Positions 1 to 7,190 of a stretch of 9,847 bases of DNA are shown one piece after another; the first letter of the stretch is position 1, and each line of letters begins with the position of its first letter. A program made the translations under genes and the position numbers. This DNA is from Armatimonadota bacterium (GTDB lineage Bacteria > Sysuimicrobiota > Sysuimicrobiia > Sysuimicrobiales > Humicultoraceae). The notes under the pieces were generated by a model that worked only from the letters and a program-made list of their open reading frames with translations, was not told the origin of the DNA and ran no database searches. The stretch is from assembly GCA_016198805.1 (NCBI GenBank), contig JACQHU010000105.1, forward strand, positions 1 to 9,847, written 5' to 3'.

Positions 1-768
1 CTCCACGTCAAGGCCACGCGGCGTGTCCGTACCCAGGATCCACACGAAGCGGAGCGCCTCGCCATGAAGCTGCCCATCGACATTCACGAAGAGGGCGACA
101 CCGTGACCGTCGAAGGGCCTCGGGCCAGGCCATTCCATGAACGGCACCGGGTCGAGTTTGACATTGCGGTCCCCGACGCGCTCGACGTCACCGTCCACCT
201 GGTCCGCGGCGACGCCACGGCGGAGGGCCTCAGTCGCCCTCTCGCCATCACGACGGTCAAGGGCGACGTCCGCGTAACCGACTGCGCCAGCATCGCCGTG
301 GAAGGTGTCAGCAGCGACGTCGACATCCAGCGCCCCAGTGGCGATATCGCGGTGAAGATCATCCGCGGTGACATCGCGGTCGGCCACGCCTCCGGTGACA
401 TCGCCGTGACCACGAAACGCGGCAACATCACCCTGCGCGCGCATACCGTTCGGCGACTGGACGCCTCAACGGTGCGCGGTGATATGACGCTGATGCTGGA
501 GCGGATGGCTCCCGGCGGGACGGCTGACATGCATACGATCAATGGCGACGTCCGCGTGGTGCTGGGGCCCGAGGTCCACTGCCGTCTCGACGCCACAACG
601 GTTTCGGGGGACATCTCGTCGCGCCTGCCGCTCCAGGCGGCCAGCGCCGACGCGTGCCACGTCTCTGGCATCCTGGGCGCGCCCGAGGCCACGCTGCGGG
701 TACGGACAACGCGCGGCGACATCCGCCTGGCGCAGACGACCCCGTCGGCCGCGGCGCCGCCGGCCTGA
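1..768 (+). CDS. DUF4097-type beta-repeat protein, 5' end missing
   Basis: The reading frame is open from base 1 with no stop, so the ATG at 64 is probably an internal Met and the gene starts outside the window. The 21 codons before it encode a strand-like start (LHVKAT) and a helix-like ARRxxxxxAERLA-type stretch, as is usual before the repeat part of DUF4097/putative-adhesin proteins. 255 residues are visible. They contain about ten strands built on a G-D/N-hydrophobic pattern (VKGDVRV, SGDIAV, IRGDIAV, VRGDMTL, INGDVRV, TRGDIRL), which suggests a right-handed beta-solenoid. No enzyme motif is seen. Known relatives are often surface, periplasmic or anti-sigma-associated proteins of unknown function; no signal peptide can be judged because the N-terminus is absent. 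The C-terminus is Ala/Pro-rich. It converges on the DinB gene and is not part of the gyrase operon. The family call is by pattern; function is unknown. Confidence 0.78.
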   Translation, partial: LHVKATRRVRTQDPHEAERLAMKLPIDIHEEGDTVTVEGPRARPFHERHRVEFDIAVPDALDVTVHLVRGDATAEGLSRPLAITTVKGDVRVTDCASIAVEGVSSDVDIQRPSGDIAVKIIRGDIAVGHASGDIAVTTKRGNITLRAHTVRRLDASTVRGDMTLMLERMAPGGTADMHTINGDVRVVLGPEVHCRLDATTVSGDISSRLPLQAASADACHVSGILGAPEATLRVRTTRGDIRLAQTTPSAAAPPA

Positions 769-804
769 TCGCCGCATCCCGCCCGGTTATCCCGGCCAAG
801 GGAA

Positions 805-825
805 GCCCCGTGACGTTCACCGGGC
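805..825. terminator. Imperfect hairpin at convergent gene ends (possible terminator)
   Basis: Bases 805-813 (GCCCCGTGA) pair with 817-825 (TCACCGGGC) around a 3-base loop, giving a 9-bp stem with one C-C mismatch. It sits between the DUF4097 stop (768) and the DinB stop (817-819), and covers the latter. No T-run follows on either strand, so it is not a classical intrinsic terminator. It may pause or end transcription from both sides, or it may be chance in GC-rich DNA. Confidence 0.25.
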
Positions 826-1278
826 GGTCGGGAGCAGTTTCGCCAGATAGCGCAACTGTCCCAGGTGGTAGGCGAGATGTTGCGTGGCGTGGAGGAGCGC
901 GAACGCCCTTGACTCCTTGCGCACGCCCCTTGTCCGCCGCACGTCGACCTCTGCCAGCAGGTCGGTGGCGCGAAGCCGCCCCAGCGTCTCTCGTGTGATC
1001 GCCTTCGTGCGCTCAAGTTCCTCCAGCAACGCCGCCTTGTGCAGCCGCTCACGACCAAACTCAGACTCGCGGTTCCGCTGAGCGGGCTGTCCTCCGACCA
1101 CCTCTCCGATCCAGTACCGTTCCGAACCGCCCAGGTGCCGCAAGAGAATCCCGATGGTATTCTGCAGGCCTGGAATCGGCCGGTTGATCTCCTCGTCGCT
1201 GAGCGGCGCGATGGTCTCGAGGATCTGACCATGGAGATCCTCCAGCACCTTCAGGTACGGCTCGACGTGCGGGTCCAT
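817..1278 (-). CDS. DinB-family (four-helix, putative metal-binding) protein
   Basis: A 153-residue protein of the usual DinB/DUF664 length. These are four-helix bundles that typically bind a divalent metal through three histidines; many act as thiol-dependent transferases, but most have no known substrate. The expected ligands are visible: His48 in the first-helix motif LRHLGGSERYW, and His134 and His138 in the C-terminal motif HLAYHLGQLRYL, which is the H-x3-H-x-GQ signature. The start at 1278 is well supported: a strong Shine-Dalgarno sequence (GGGGGAGG, 1283-1290) lies 4 nt upstream and abuts the acetyltransferase stop. It is the last gene of the minus-strand series and faces the DUF4097 gene. 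Despite the name, the family is unrelated to DNA polymerase IV. The cytosolic location is inferred from the lack of signal or membrane segments. The substrate is unknown. Confidence 0.88.
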   Translation of the reverse strand: MDPHVEPYLKVLEDLHGQILETIAPLSDEEINRPIPGLQNTIGILLRHLGGSERYWIGEVVGGQPAQRNRESEFGRERLHKAALLEELERTKAITRETLGRLRATDLLAEVDVRRTRGVRKESRAFALLHATQHLAYHLGQLRYLAKLLPTAR

Positions 1279-1290
1279 GCGTCCTCCCCC

Positions 1291-2133
1291 TTAATGCGTT
1301 CGGCTCCTGCCCAGGCGCTTTTCGACGACCACCAGCCCGTCCGGGCACCACGGATGTGGAACGAAGACGCCCCGGATGCCTTTCCAGACTTCGGCGTCAG
1401 GTGCAAACAGCGCGATGCGCCGGGCCCCCTCGGCCCGCGCGCGTTCGGCCACCGCGCCGTAGAGCGCCTGCCGGTGCGCGCGCGGACCGTCCAGCAATGA
1501 CACCACCGCGGCCTCCCCGTGCGCCGCAAACACCACCACGCCTTCCACGCGCTCACCGGATCGGAGGACGCGGTCGTCCTTGATCAACCCCCGGATCAAC
1601 TCGGGGACCAGTTGCCGGAAGCGCCATCCCAGCGGCACGAGCCGCCGCCAGGCTGCCATCGTCGGAGACGCCTCGAGCAGCGCCACGAACGCCGCCACAT
1701 CGGAGAGGCGCGCGGGCACCACCTGGGCCTCGTAGGGCAGGTCGATCGGCCCGGCCTGAATCTCGGCGAGCACCACACTGGCTTCCGCCAGGCGCCGGAA
1801 GCCCATGCCCTCCGCGACGGCCATCGCCGCATAGTCCCGCGAGGGAACCGCCGTCCGCACAATCGTCACACCATATCCCTGCGCGATCCTCTCGCCTTCC
1901 TCCACAAGCCGCCGGGCCACGCCGCGGCCCCGCGCCGACGGCTGAACCCACAGCCCTTCCAGCCAGGCCTCATCCCGTCCGACGATCACGATATGAAGAC
2001 TGCCGAGGGTCCGTCCGGCCTCCTCGACGCTCATGCTTTGCCCGGGTTCCTCGGCCCACTCCGCCCATTCAACGGGCAGGGCAGCCGGATCAGGAGGCGC
2101 GCTCTCAGCCAGTCGGGAGATGACCGTCTTCAT
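1291..2133 (-). CDS. Tandem-domain GNAT-type N-acetyltransferase
   Basis: A 280-residue cytosolic protein. The first half has the GNAT acetyl-CoA signature: strand LEGLWVQPSARGRGVARRL, with the pyrophosphate loop R68-G-R-G-V-A73 followed by the long helix. The second half (about 135-280) repeats a GNAT-like order: V-P-A-R-L-S-D-V helix, a G-V-V-V-F-A-A strand pair, a helix of the form AVAERARAEGARRI, and final strands. It lacks a clear R/Q-x-x-G-x-G/A loop, so it is probably a degenerate second GNAT fold. The acceptor substrate cannot be told. The start is uncertain: there is no obvious Shine-Dalgarno sequence, but no other start codon exists between the in-frame M50 stop (2158-2160) and the ATG at 2133. 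Translation may therefore depend on re-initiation after the M50 gene, 24 bp upstream. The stop lies 12 bp before the DinB start, so the two genes are probably co-transcribed. Confidence 0.87.
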   Translation of the reverse strand: MKTVISRLAESAPPDPAALPVEWAEWAEEPGQSMSVEEAGRTLGSLHIVIVGRDEAWLEGLWVQPSARGRGVARRLVEEGERIAQGYGVTIVRTAVPSRDYAAMAVAEGMGFRRLAEASVVLAEIQAGPIDLPYEAQVVPARLSDVAAFVALLEASPTMAAWRRLVPLGWRFRQLVPELIRGLIKDDRVLRSGERVEGVVVFAAHGEAAVVSLLDGPRAHRQALYGAVAERARAEGARRIALFAPDAEVWKGIRGVFVPHPWCPDGLVVVEKRLGRSRTH

Positions 2134-2157
2134 GCTCGCGGGCGTGCGGCCGGACGG

Positions 2158-2805
2158 TTACAACGCCTGCGCCCGCCTGAGGCGGGCCAGGTCGGCAAAC
2201 ATCACGCGGGCCGCGAACCAGAAGAACAGGGCCGTGGTGATCTGCCGAAACGCCAGCAGGGTCGATCGGGGTGCGCCCGCAGCCTCGAGCTGGGCGACGG
2301 CCAGATGTCCGCCATCGAGCGGCAGCACGGGCAGCAGGTTCGCCAGACCCACGCTGATATTCACGGTGGCCGCCGTCCGGGCCAGGGCCACCGGCCCGGA
2401 CTCCGCGGCCCGCGTCAACATCGAGAGCGCGGCAAGGAGTCCGCCGACTTCAACCCCCTCGGCCTGACCGGGCAGGGCCACCGGCTGCACGGTCCGGGCC
2501 AGACCGCGCAGGATCAACCCCACCGCAATGTTGGCTAGCGGACCGGCCAGGAGGACCGGAATCCGCCGGTCGGGCGGAAGGCGATCGACGTCAATCGCGG
2601 CAAATCCCCCAACAGGAACCGCGCGAAGCGAAACGGTGACGCCGCCGATCCGGGTCCGCACCAGCGTCGGGCCGAAGCCAATCCCGACCTCCCGGACTTC
2701 GCCGCCGGCCCGCCGCGCCGCGACGGCGTGCGCCACCTCGTGCAATAGCACCGTCCCGCCGATGACACCCAGCGCCTGCGCCCAGCGCGTCCAGGAAGCG
2801 GGCAC
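2158..2805 (-). CDS. Compact M50 (site-2 type) membrane metalloprotease, no PDZ domain
   Basis: A zinc intramembrane protease of the M50 family. Numbering from the GTG start, the catalytic HEVAH is at residues 22-26 inside the first hydrophobic segment, and the third zinc-ligand region NLLPVLPLDGGH has its Asp at 164. The RseP/S2P-like stretches GFGP and VPVGGF lie between them, followed by AGPLANIAVG. About four membrane segments are visible (near 10-32, 81-103, 146-168 and 175-200). Only a short linker lies where RseP carries PDZ domains, so this is a minimal core of 215 residues. I chose GTG 2805 rather than a longer frame from 2862: a GAAGGAG Shine-Dalgarno (2813-2819) sits 7 nt upstream, and the longer start would lie inside gyrA and add a Pro/Arg-rich tail. 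The gap to the gyrA stop is 4 bp, so it is coupled to gyrA. The substrate is unknown; sporulation or stress-factor cleavage is only a family-based possibility. Confidence 0.9.
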   Translation of the reverse strand: MPASWTRWAQALGVIGGTVLLHEVAHAVAARRAGGEVREVGIGFGPTLVRTRIGGVTVSLRAVPVGGFAAIDVDRLPPDRRIPVLLAGPLANIAVGLILRGLARTVQPVALPGQAEGVEVGGLLAALSMLTRAAESGPVALARTAATVNISVGLANLLPVLPLDGGHLAVAQLEAAGAPRSTLLAFRQITTALFFWFAARVMFADLARLRRAQAL

Positions 2806-2809
2806 AGCC

Positions 2810-5254
2810 CTACTCCTTCGCGGGCACGCGGGCCACGGCCGCGACCCGGTCGCCCTCCTCAAGGCGCTTGACGAGCACGCCTTGAGCCTGCCGGCCCTGC
2901 ACGGCGATCTCCTTCACCGTCGTGCGGTTCACGATGCCATCCGCCGAGATGAGCAGGGCCTCATCGTCGTCGTCCACCGCCCGCACGGCGACCACCGGAC
3001 CGTTGCGCCTGGTGACCTTGATGTTGATCACGCCCATGCCGCCACGGCGTTTCAGCGGGTACTGCGCAAACGGCGTGCGCTTGCCGTACCCCTGCTCGGT
3101 AACCGTCAGCAGGTAGCGGCCCTCTGCGCTGTCGGCGAGGCCGACCACCCGGTCCTCGCCGCGCAGCCTGATACCGATGACCCCACGGGCCGTGCGCCCC
3201 ATCTCACGCACCTGGCCGCCTTTGAACCGAATGACCCGGCCATCACCCGTGGCCAGCACCATCTCCGCGTCCTTCTGGATATGCCGCACGCCGATCAGTT
3301 CGTCGTCCCCTTCCAGCGTGATGGCAAAGATCCCCGCCCGTTTGGCGTTGACGAACTCCATCAGGCCAGTTTTCTTCACCAGCCCCCGGCGCGTGACCAT
3401 GAAGAGCGCGCCGGCCTCCTCAAAGGACCGCACGTGGATGATGGCCGTGACCCGTTCCCCCTGCGCGATGTTGATCAGGTTCACCACTGGGAGCCCGCGC
3501 GCCGTCCGGCTGGCTTCCGGCACCTCGTGCGCCTTGATCCGGTACACCTTCCCGCGGTTGGTAAAAAAGAGCAGGAACGCATGGTTCGTGGTCACCGCCA
3601 TATGTTCGACCACGTCCTCCTCGCGGGTGGTCAGCCCGGCGATCCCGCGCGTTCCACGCCGCTGCAACCGGTAGGTCTCTAGCGGCTGCCGCTTGATGTA
3701 GGAATTACGCGTCAGCGTAATGACCACGTCGGAGTCGGGGATCAGATCCTCGGCCTCGAACTCCTCGGCTTCCTTCCCGGTGATCCTGGTCCGCCGCGCA
3801 TCCGCGTACCGCTCCTTCATCGCCAGCAGGTCCTCACGGATCGACGCCATGATCAACCGCGGACGCGCCGACGACGCGTCGGCGAGCATCTCCTTGTACC
3901 GCGCAATGTCCTTGAGCAGCCCCTTGTACTCGTCCTCGATCTTCTCCCGCTCCAGCGCCGTCAGCCGCTGCAGCCGCATCTCCAGAATCGCGTTGGCCTG
4001 GACCTCGCTTAGCTTGAAGGTCTTCATCAGCCCGCTCCGTGCCGCCGGGACATCTTTCGCCTTCCGGATGAGCGCGATGACGTCGTCCAGGTGCTTCAGG
4101 GCGATCTTCAACCCCTCCAGGAGGTGGGCCCGGTCCTCGGCGCGCGTCAGGTCGAAGCGGGTGCGCCGGACGACGACATCCCGCCGGTGCGCCAGGTACT
4201 GCTCCAGCATGTCCTTCAGGGTCAACTGCTTGGGCGCGCCTTCCACCAGCGCCAGGAGGATCGCCCCGAACGTGGTCTGCATCTGGGCGTGCTTGAACAA
4301 TTGGTTCCGGACAATCTGGGGATTGGCGTCCCGCCGCAGCTCGATCACCACCCGCAGACCCCTCCGGTCGGACTCATCGCGGAGATCCCCGATCCCCTGC
4401 AGTTTCTTCTGCCGCACCAGTTCGGCAATACGCTGAATCAACGCGGCCTTGCTGACCATGAACGGAATCTCGGTCACCACGATAGCCACACGACCGCCCC
4501 GCAGCTCCTCGAACGTGGTCTTGGCCTGGACCGCGATACTCCCTCGACCGGTCGTATAGGCCGCCTGAATGCCTTCCCGTCCGAGGATCACACCGCCGGT
4601 CGGGAAGTCCGGACCCTTGACGATCTTCAGCATGTCCTCCACCGACGTCTTCGGGTTGTCGATGAGCGCCACCAGCGCATCCACGATCTCGCCCAGATTG
4701 TGCGGTGGAATGTTGGTGGCCATCCCAACGGCGATGCCGCTGGCCCCATTGATCAACAGGTTCGGGAGACGCGCCGGCAAGACCACCGGTTCCTTCATGC
4801 TCTCGTCAAAGTTGGGAACGAAGAGGACCGTCTCTCTGTCGATGTCGGCCAGCAGCTCCGCGGCGACCGACGCCATGCGCGCTTCTGTGTACCGCATGGC
4901 AGCCGGTGCGTCGCCGTCGATGCTCCCAAAGTTGCCCTGACCATCCACCAGCCGGTACCGGAACGACCACTCCTGCGCCATCCGCACCAGCGCGTCGTAG
5001 ACCGGAATCTCGCCGTGCGGGTGCAGTTTTCCGAGCACCTCCCCGACGATCCGGGCGCACTTCCGGTGCGGCGAGTCGGGCCTCAACCCCAACTCCGCCA
5101 TGGCGAACAGGATGCGCCGCTGCACCGGCTTGAGCCCGTCCCGCACGTCGGGCAGGGCTCGGCTCACAATGACGGACATGGCGTAATCGAGGTAGGAGGT
5201 CTTCATCTCCTCCTCGATGAGCCGGGGGATGATCCTCAGATCCTCGCTGGCCAT
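2810..5254 (-). CDS. gyrA: DNA gyrase subunit A
   Basis: An 814-residue breakage-reunion subunit of gyrase (A2B2), close to the Bacillus length and without the long acidic tail of E. coli GyrA. Active-site Tyr122 lies in AAMRYTEARM, preceded by Arg121, at exactly the E. coli position. The N-terminal winged-helix/tower region is followed by a coiled-coil arm (about 360-490) with the NAILEMRLQRLTALE motif. The C-terminal six-bladed DNA-wrapping domain starts near 505. Gyrase rather than topoisomerase IV is indicated by this pinwheel domain and by gyrB directly upstream in the origin cluster. Two oddities: the quinolone pocket reads H-P-H-G-E82-I83-P84-V-Y-D87 where E. coli has D82-S83-A84, and the GyrA box at 531-537 is QRRGTRG instead of Q-R/K-R-G-G-R/K-G. 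The start follows the gyrB stop by 3 bp and has only a weak Shine-Dalgarno, so translation is probably coupled to gyrB. Confidence 0.99.
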   Translation of the reverse strand: MASEDLRIIPRLIEEEMKTSYLDYAMSVIVSRALPDVRDGLKPVQRRILFAMAELGLRPDSPHRKCARIVGEVLGKLHPHGEIPVYDALVRMAQEWSFRYRLVDGQGNFGSIDGDAPAAMRYTEARMASVAAELLADIDRETVLFVPNFDESMKEPVVLPARLPNLLINGASGIAVGMATNIPPHNLGEIVDALVALIDNPKTSVEDMLKIVKGPDFPTGGVILGREGIQAAYTTGRGSIAVQAKTTFEELRGGRVAIVVTEIPFMVSKAALIQRIAELVRQKKLQGIGDLRDESDRRGLRVVIELRRDANPQIVRNQLFKHAQMQTTFGAILLALVEGAPKQLTLKDMLEQYLAHRRDVVVRRTRFDLTRAEDRAHLLEGLKIALKHLDDVIALIRKAKDVPAARSGLMKTFKLSEVQANAILEMRLQRLTALEREKIEDEYKGLLKDIARYKEMLADASSARPRLIMASIREDLLAMKERYADARRTRITGKEAEEFEAEDLIPDSDVVITLTRNSYIKRQPLETYRLQRRGTRGIAGLTTREEDVVEHMAVTTNHAFLLFFTNRGKVYRIKAHEVPEASRTARGLPVVNLINIAQGERVTAIIHVRSFEEAGALFMVTRRGLVKKTGLMEFVNAKRAGIFAITLEGDDELIGVRHIQKDAEMVLATGDGRVIRFKGGQVREMGRTARGVIGIRLRGEDRVVGLADSAEGRYLLTVTEQGYGKRTPFAQYPLKRRGGMGVINIKVTRRNGPVVAVRAVDDDDEALLISADGIVNRTTVKEIAVQGRQAQGVLVKRLEEGDRVAAVARVPAKE
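2813..2819 (-). promoter_or_regulatory. Ribosome-binding site of the M50 protease, inside the gyrA 3' end
   Basis: The minus-strand sequence GAAGGAG comes from the last gyrA codons (Lys-Glu), and the gyrA stop TAG follows directly. The GTG start of the protease is 7 nt downstream. This is the strongest evidence for the 2805 start, and it couples protease translation to the end of gyrA. Confidence 0.8.
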
Positions 5255-5257
5255 GGG

Positions 5258-7165
5258 CTAGATATCCAGGTTCTTGACGTCGCGGGCGTACTGGATGATG
5301 AACTGGCGGCGGGGTTCGACCTCTTCGCCCATCAGCGTCCGAAAGACCTCGTCCGCTGCCTGGACGTCTTCCAACTCCACGCGCAACAGCGTTCGCGTAG
5401 CGGGGTTCATCGTGGTTTCCCAGAGTTGCTCGGGGTTCATCTCCCCCAACCCCTTGTACCGCTGGACCTCCACCTTCACGCCCTTCCGCTCCAGCGCCTG
5501 TAACAGCACCTGCCGCTCTCCCTCTGCGTACGCGTACCGGCGGTCTTTGCCGTTCTTGATCAGGTACAGTGGGGGCTGGGCAATGTACACCTTCCCATGC
5601 TCGATCAACTGCCGCATGTATCGATAAAAGAACGTCAGCAGGAGCGTCCGAATGTGGTTGCCATCGACATCCGCGTCGCACATGATGATGATCCGATCAT
5701 ACCGCCGCTTTTCCAGGGAGAACTCTTCCCCGACGCCGGTGCCCAGCGCGGTGATCAACGCGCGGATCTCTTCATGGGCGATCATCTTGTCCTCGCGCGC
5801 CTTCTCGACGTTCAGGATCTTCCCCTGAATCGGCAAAATCGCCTGGTACTGTCGGTCGCGCCCCTGCTTGGCGCTGCCGCCGGCCGACTCGCCCTCAACG
5901 ATGTAGATTTCGCAGAGATTCGGGTCGCGCTCCACGCAGTCGGCCAGCTTCCCCGGTAACGTTCCGACCTCCAGCGCCGTCTTCCGCCGCACCAGCTCCC
6001 TGGCCTGGCGCGCCGCCTCTCGCGCCCGGGCGGCCGTCAGGACCTTATTCACAATCCGCCGGGCGTCCGGCGGATGCGTGACGAGGAACTCCTCGATGGC
6101 GCTGGCAACCACCGACTCGACGATGCCCTTGACTTCCGTATTGCCGAGTTTGGTCTTGGTCTGACCTTCGAACTGCGGCTCCGCCAGTTTAATGCTCAGC
6201 ACCGCGGTCAGACCTTCCCGCATGTCCTCGCCGGCCAGCGCAGGATCGTTCTCCTTCACCAACCCTGCCCGCTTGGCATAGTCATTGATGGACCGGGTCA
6301 ACGCCGACCGGAATCCCGCCAGGTGCGTACCGCCTTCGGTCGTCGGGATCGTATTGACATAGGTCAGCACGTGCTCAACATACGAGTCGTTGTACTGAAT
6401 GGCGATCTCAACATCAACCCCCTCGCGTTCCCGCTTGGCGTAGATGATGTCGGAAATTTTCGATCGCGCGCGGTTCAGCGTCGCGATGAGCTCGCGGATC
6501 CCGCCGGTGTGTTTGATGACCGCCTTGCGATTTGCCCCCTCATCAACGAGTTGAATCTCCAGACCCGCATTCAGATACGCGATGTCCTCCAACCGCCGGG
6601 CCACCACGTCAAACGAGAACTCCCTGGCGGTCATGATCTCGGGGTCCGGCTTGAACGTCACCCTGGTCCCACTCGGCTGGGGAGCCCCGCGCTCGCTGCG
6701 TAGCGGCTCCTGGGACTTCCCGCGGACAAACCGCTGCCGGTAAATTCGCCCATCCTTGTAGACCTCGACCTCCAGCCATTCGGAGAGCGCGTTGACCACC
6801 GACACGCCAACGCCGTGCAGGCCGCCGGAGATCTTGTATCCTCCGCCGCCAAATTTGCCGCCAGCATGCAGCGTCGTCAGCACGACCTCAACGGCCGGCT
6901 TCCCGATCTTCGGAACATTGTCCACTGGAATACCCCGGCCGTTGTCCAGGACGGTGGCGCTCCCGTCCGCGTGCAGGTTCACGTCGATCCGCGTGCACGC
7001 GCCGGCCAGAGCCTCGTCGACGGAGTTGTCGACCACCTCATAGAGGAGGTGGTGGAGCCCGTCCGGCCCCGTACTGCCGATATACATCGCCGGGCGCCGC
7101 CGGACGCCCGCGAGACCTTCCAAAACCTGGATCTGTTCTGCGGTGTATGCTGGGGTGTCAGGCAT
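5258..7165 (-). CDS. gyrB: DNA gyrase subunit B
   Basis: The ATPase/TOPRIM subunit of gyrase, 635 residues, the short Firmicutes/actinobacterial-type GyrB without the 170-residue proteobacterial insertion. The GHKL ATPase domain shows Glu43 and Asn47 (YEVVDNSVDEA), Asp74 in LDNGRGIP, and the ATP lid GGLHGVGVSVVNALS (114-128). The transducer domain follows (about 220-390). The TOPRIM domain has E424-G-E-S-A-G-G and the metal-binding D497-A-D-V-D-G. The C-terminus has QRYKGLGEMNPEQLWETTM and ends NLDI, as expected. I start at ATG 7165, because GGAG (7174-7177) lies 8 nt upstream; the alternative GTG at 7195 has no Shine-Dalgarno and falls inside a predicted leader hairpin. Two residues next to the quinolone site differ from E. 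coli: Glu426 for Asp (EGES, not EGDS) and Gln447 for Lys. It is transcribed from the promoter at 7223-7252. Confidence 0.99.
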   Translation of the reverse strand: MPDTPAYTAEQIQVLEGLAGVRRRPAMYIGSTGPDGLHHLLYEVVDNSVDEALAGACTRIDVNLHADGSATVLDNGRGIPVDNVPKIGKPAVEVVLTTLHAGGKFGGGGYKISGGLHGVGVSVVNALSEWLEVEVYKDGRIYRQRFVRGKSQEPLRSERGAPQPSGTRVTFKPDPEIMTAREFSFDVVARRLEDIAYLNAGLEIQLVDEGANRKAVIKHTGGIRELIATLNRARSKISDIIYAKREREGVDVEIAIQYNDSYVEHVLTYVNTIPTTEGGTHLAGFRSALTRSINDYAKRAGLVKENDPALAGEDMREGLTAVLSIKLAEPQFEGQTKTKLGNTEVKGIVESVVASAIEEFLVTHPPDARRIVNKVLTAARAREAARQARELVRRKTALEVGTLPGKLADCVERDPNLCEIYIVEGESAGGSAKQGRDRQYQAILPIQGKILNVEKAREDKMIAHEEIRALITALGTGVGEEFSLEKRRYDRIIIMCDADVDGNHIRTLLLTFFYRYMRQLIEHGKVYIAQPPLYLIKNGKDRRYAYAEGERQVLLQALERKGVKVEVQRYKGLGEMNPEQLWETTMNPATRTLLRVELEDVQAADEVFRTLMGEEVEPRRQFIIQYARDVKNLDI

Positions 7166-7173
7166 GAGGCACG

Positions 7174-7177
7174 CTCC
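7174..7177 (-). promoter_or_regulatory. Ribosome-binding site fixing the gyrB start
   Basis: GGAG on the minus strand with an 8-nt spacer to ATG 7165. It lies 13 nt downstream of the leader hairpin, so it should remain single-stranded when that hairpin forms. Confidence 0.65.
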
Positions 7178-7190
7178 GATCAAACGAACA

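Noticed and set aside
64..66. ATG at 64 as the true start of the DUF4097 gene
   Set aside because: The frame is open to base 1 and the upstream residues fit the family, so the start is most likely outside the window.
84..1232. Minus-strand open frame (382 codons) crossing the DUF4097 and DinB genes
   Set aside because: It runs antisense to one gene and out of frame through the other; the product is Ser/Arg/Thr-rich without domains.
1519..2538. Plus-strand open frame (339 codons) opposite the GNAT and M50 genes
   Set aside because: Antisense shadow with Arg/Gln/His/Pro-rich composition and no family match.
2806..2862. ATG at 2862 as the M50 protease start
   Set aside because: It would overlap gyrA by 53 bp and add 19 Pro/Arg-rich residues, whereas GTG 2805 has a strong, well-spaced ribosome-binding site.
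2528..3682. Plus-strand open frame (384 codons) opposite gyrA and the M50 gene
   Set aside because: Antisense shadow; no recognisable motif, low-complexity His/Pro/Arg composition, and it spans two real genes.
4091..5503. Long plus-strand open frame (470 codons) opposite gyrA and gyrB
   Set aside because: It lies entirely antisense to two unmistakable gyrase genes. Its product is rich in His, Arg, Pro, Gln and Leu with no domain, as expected from the mirror frame of GC-rich codons.
2810..7165. The topoisomerase pair being ParC/ParE (topoisomerase IV), or carrying an intein
   Set aside because: The position next to recF, the GyrA-box pinwheel domain and standard subunit lengths indicate gyrase; both genes are continuous with no inserted domain.
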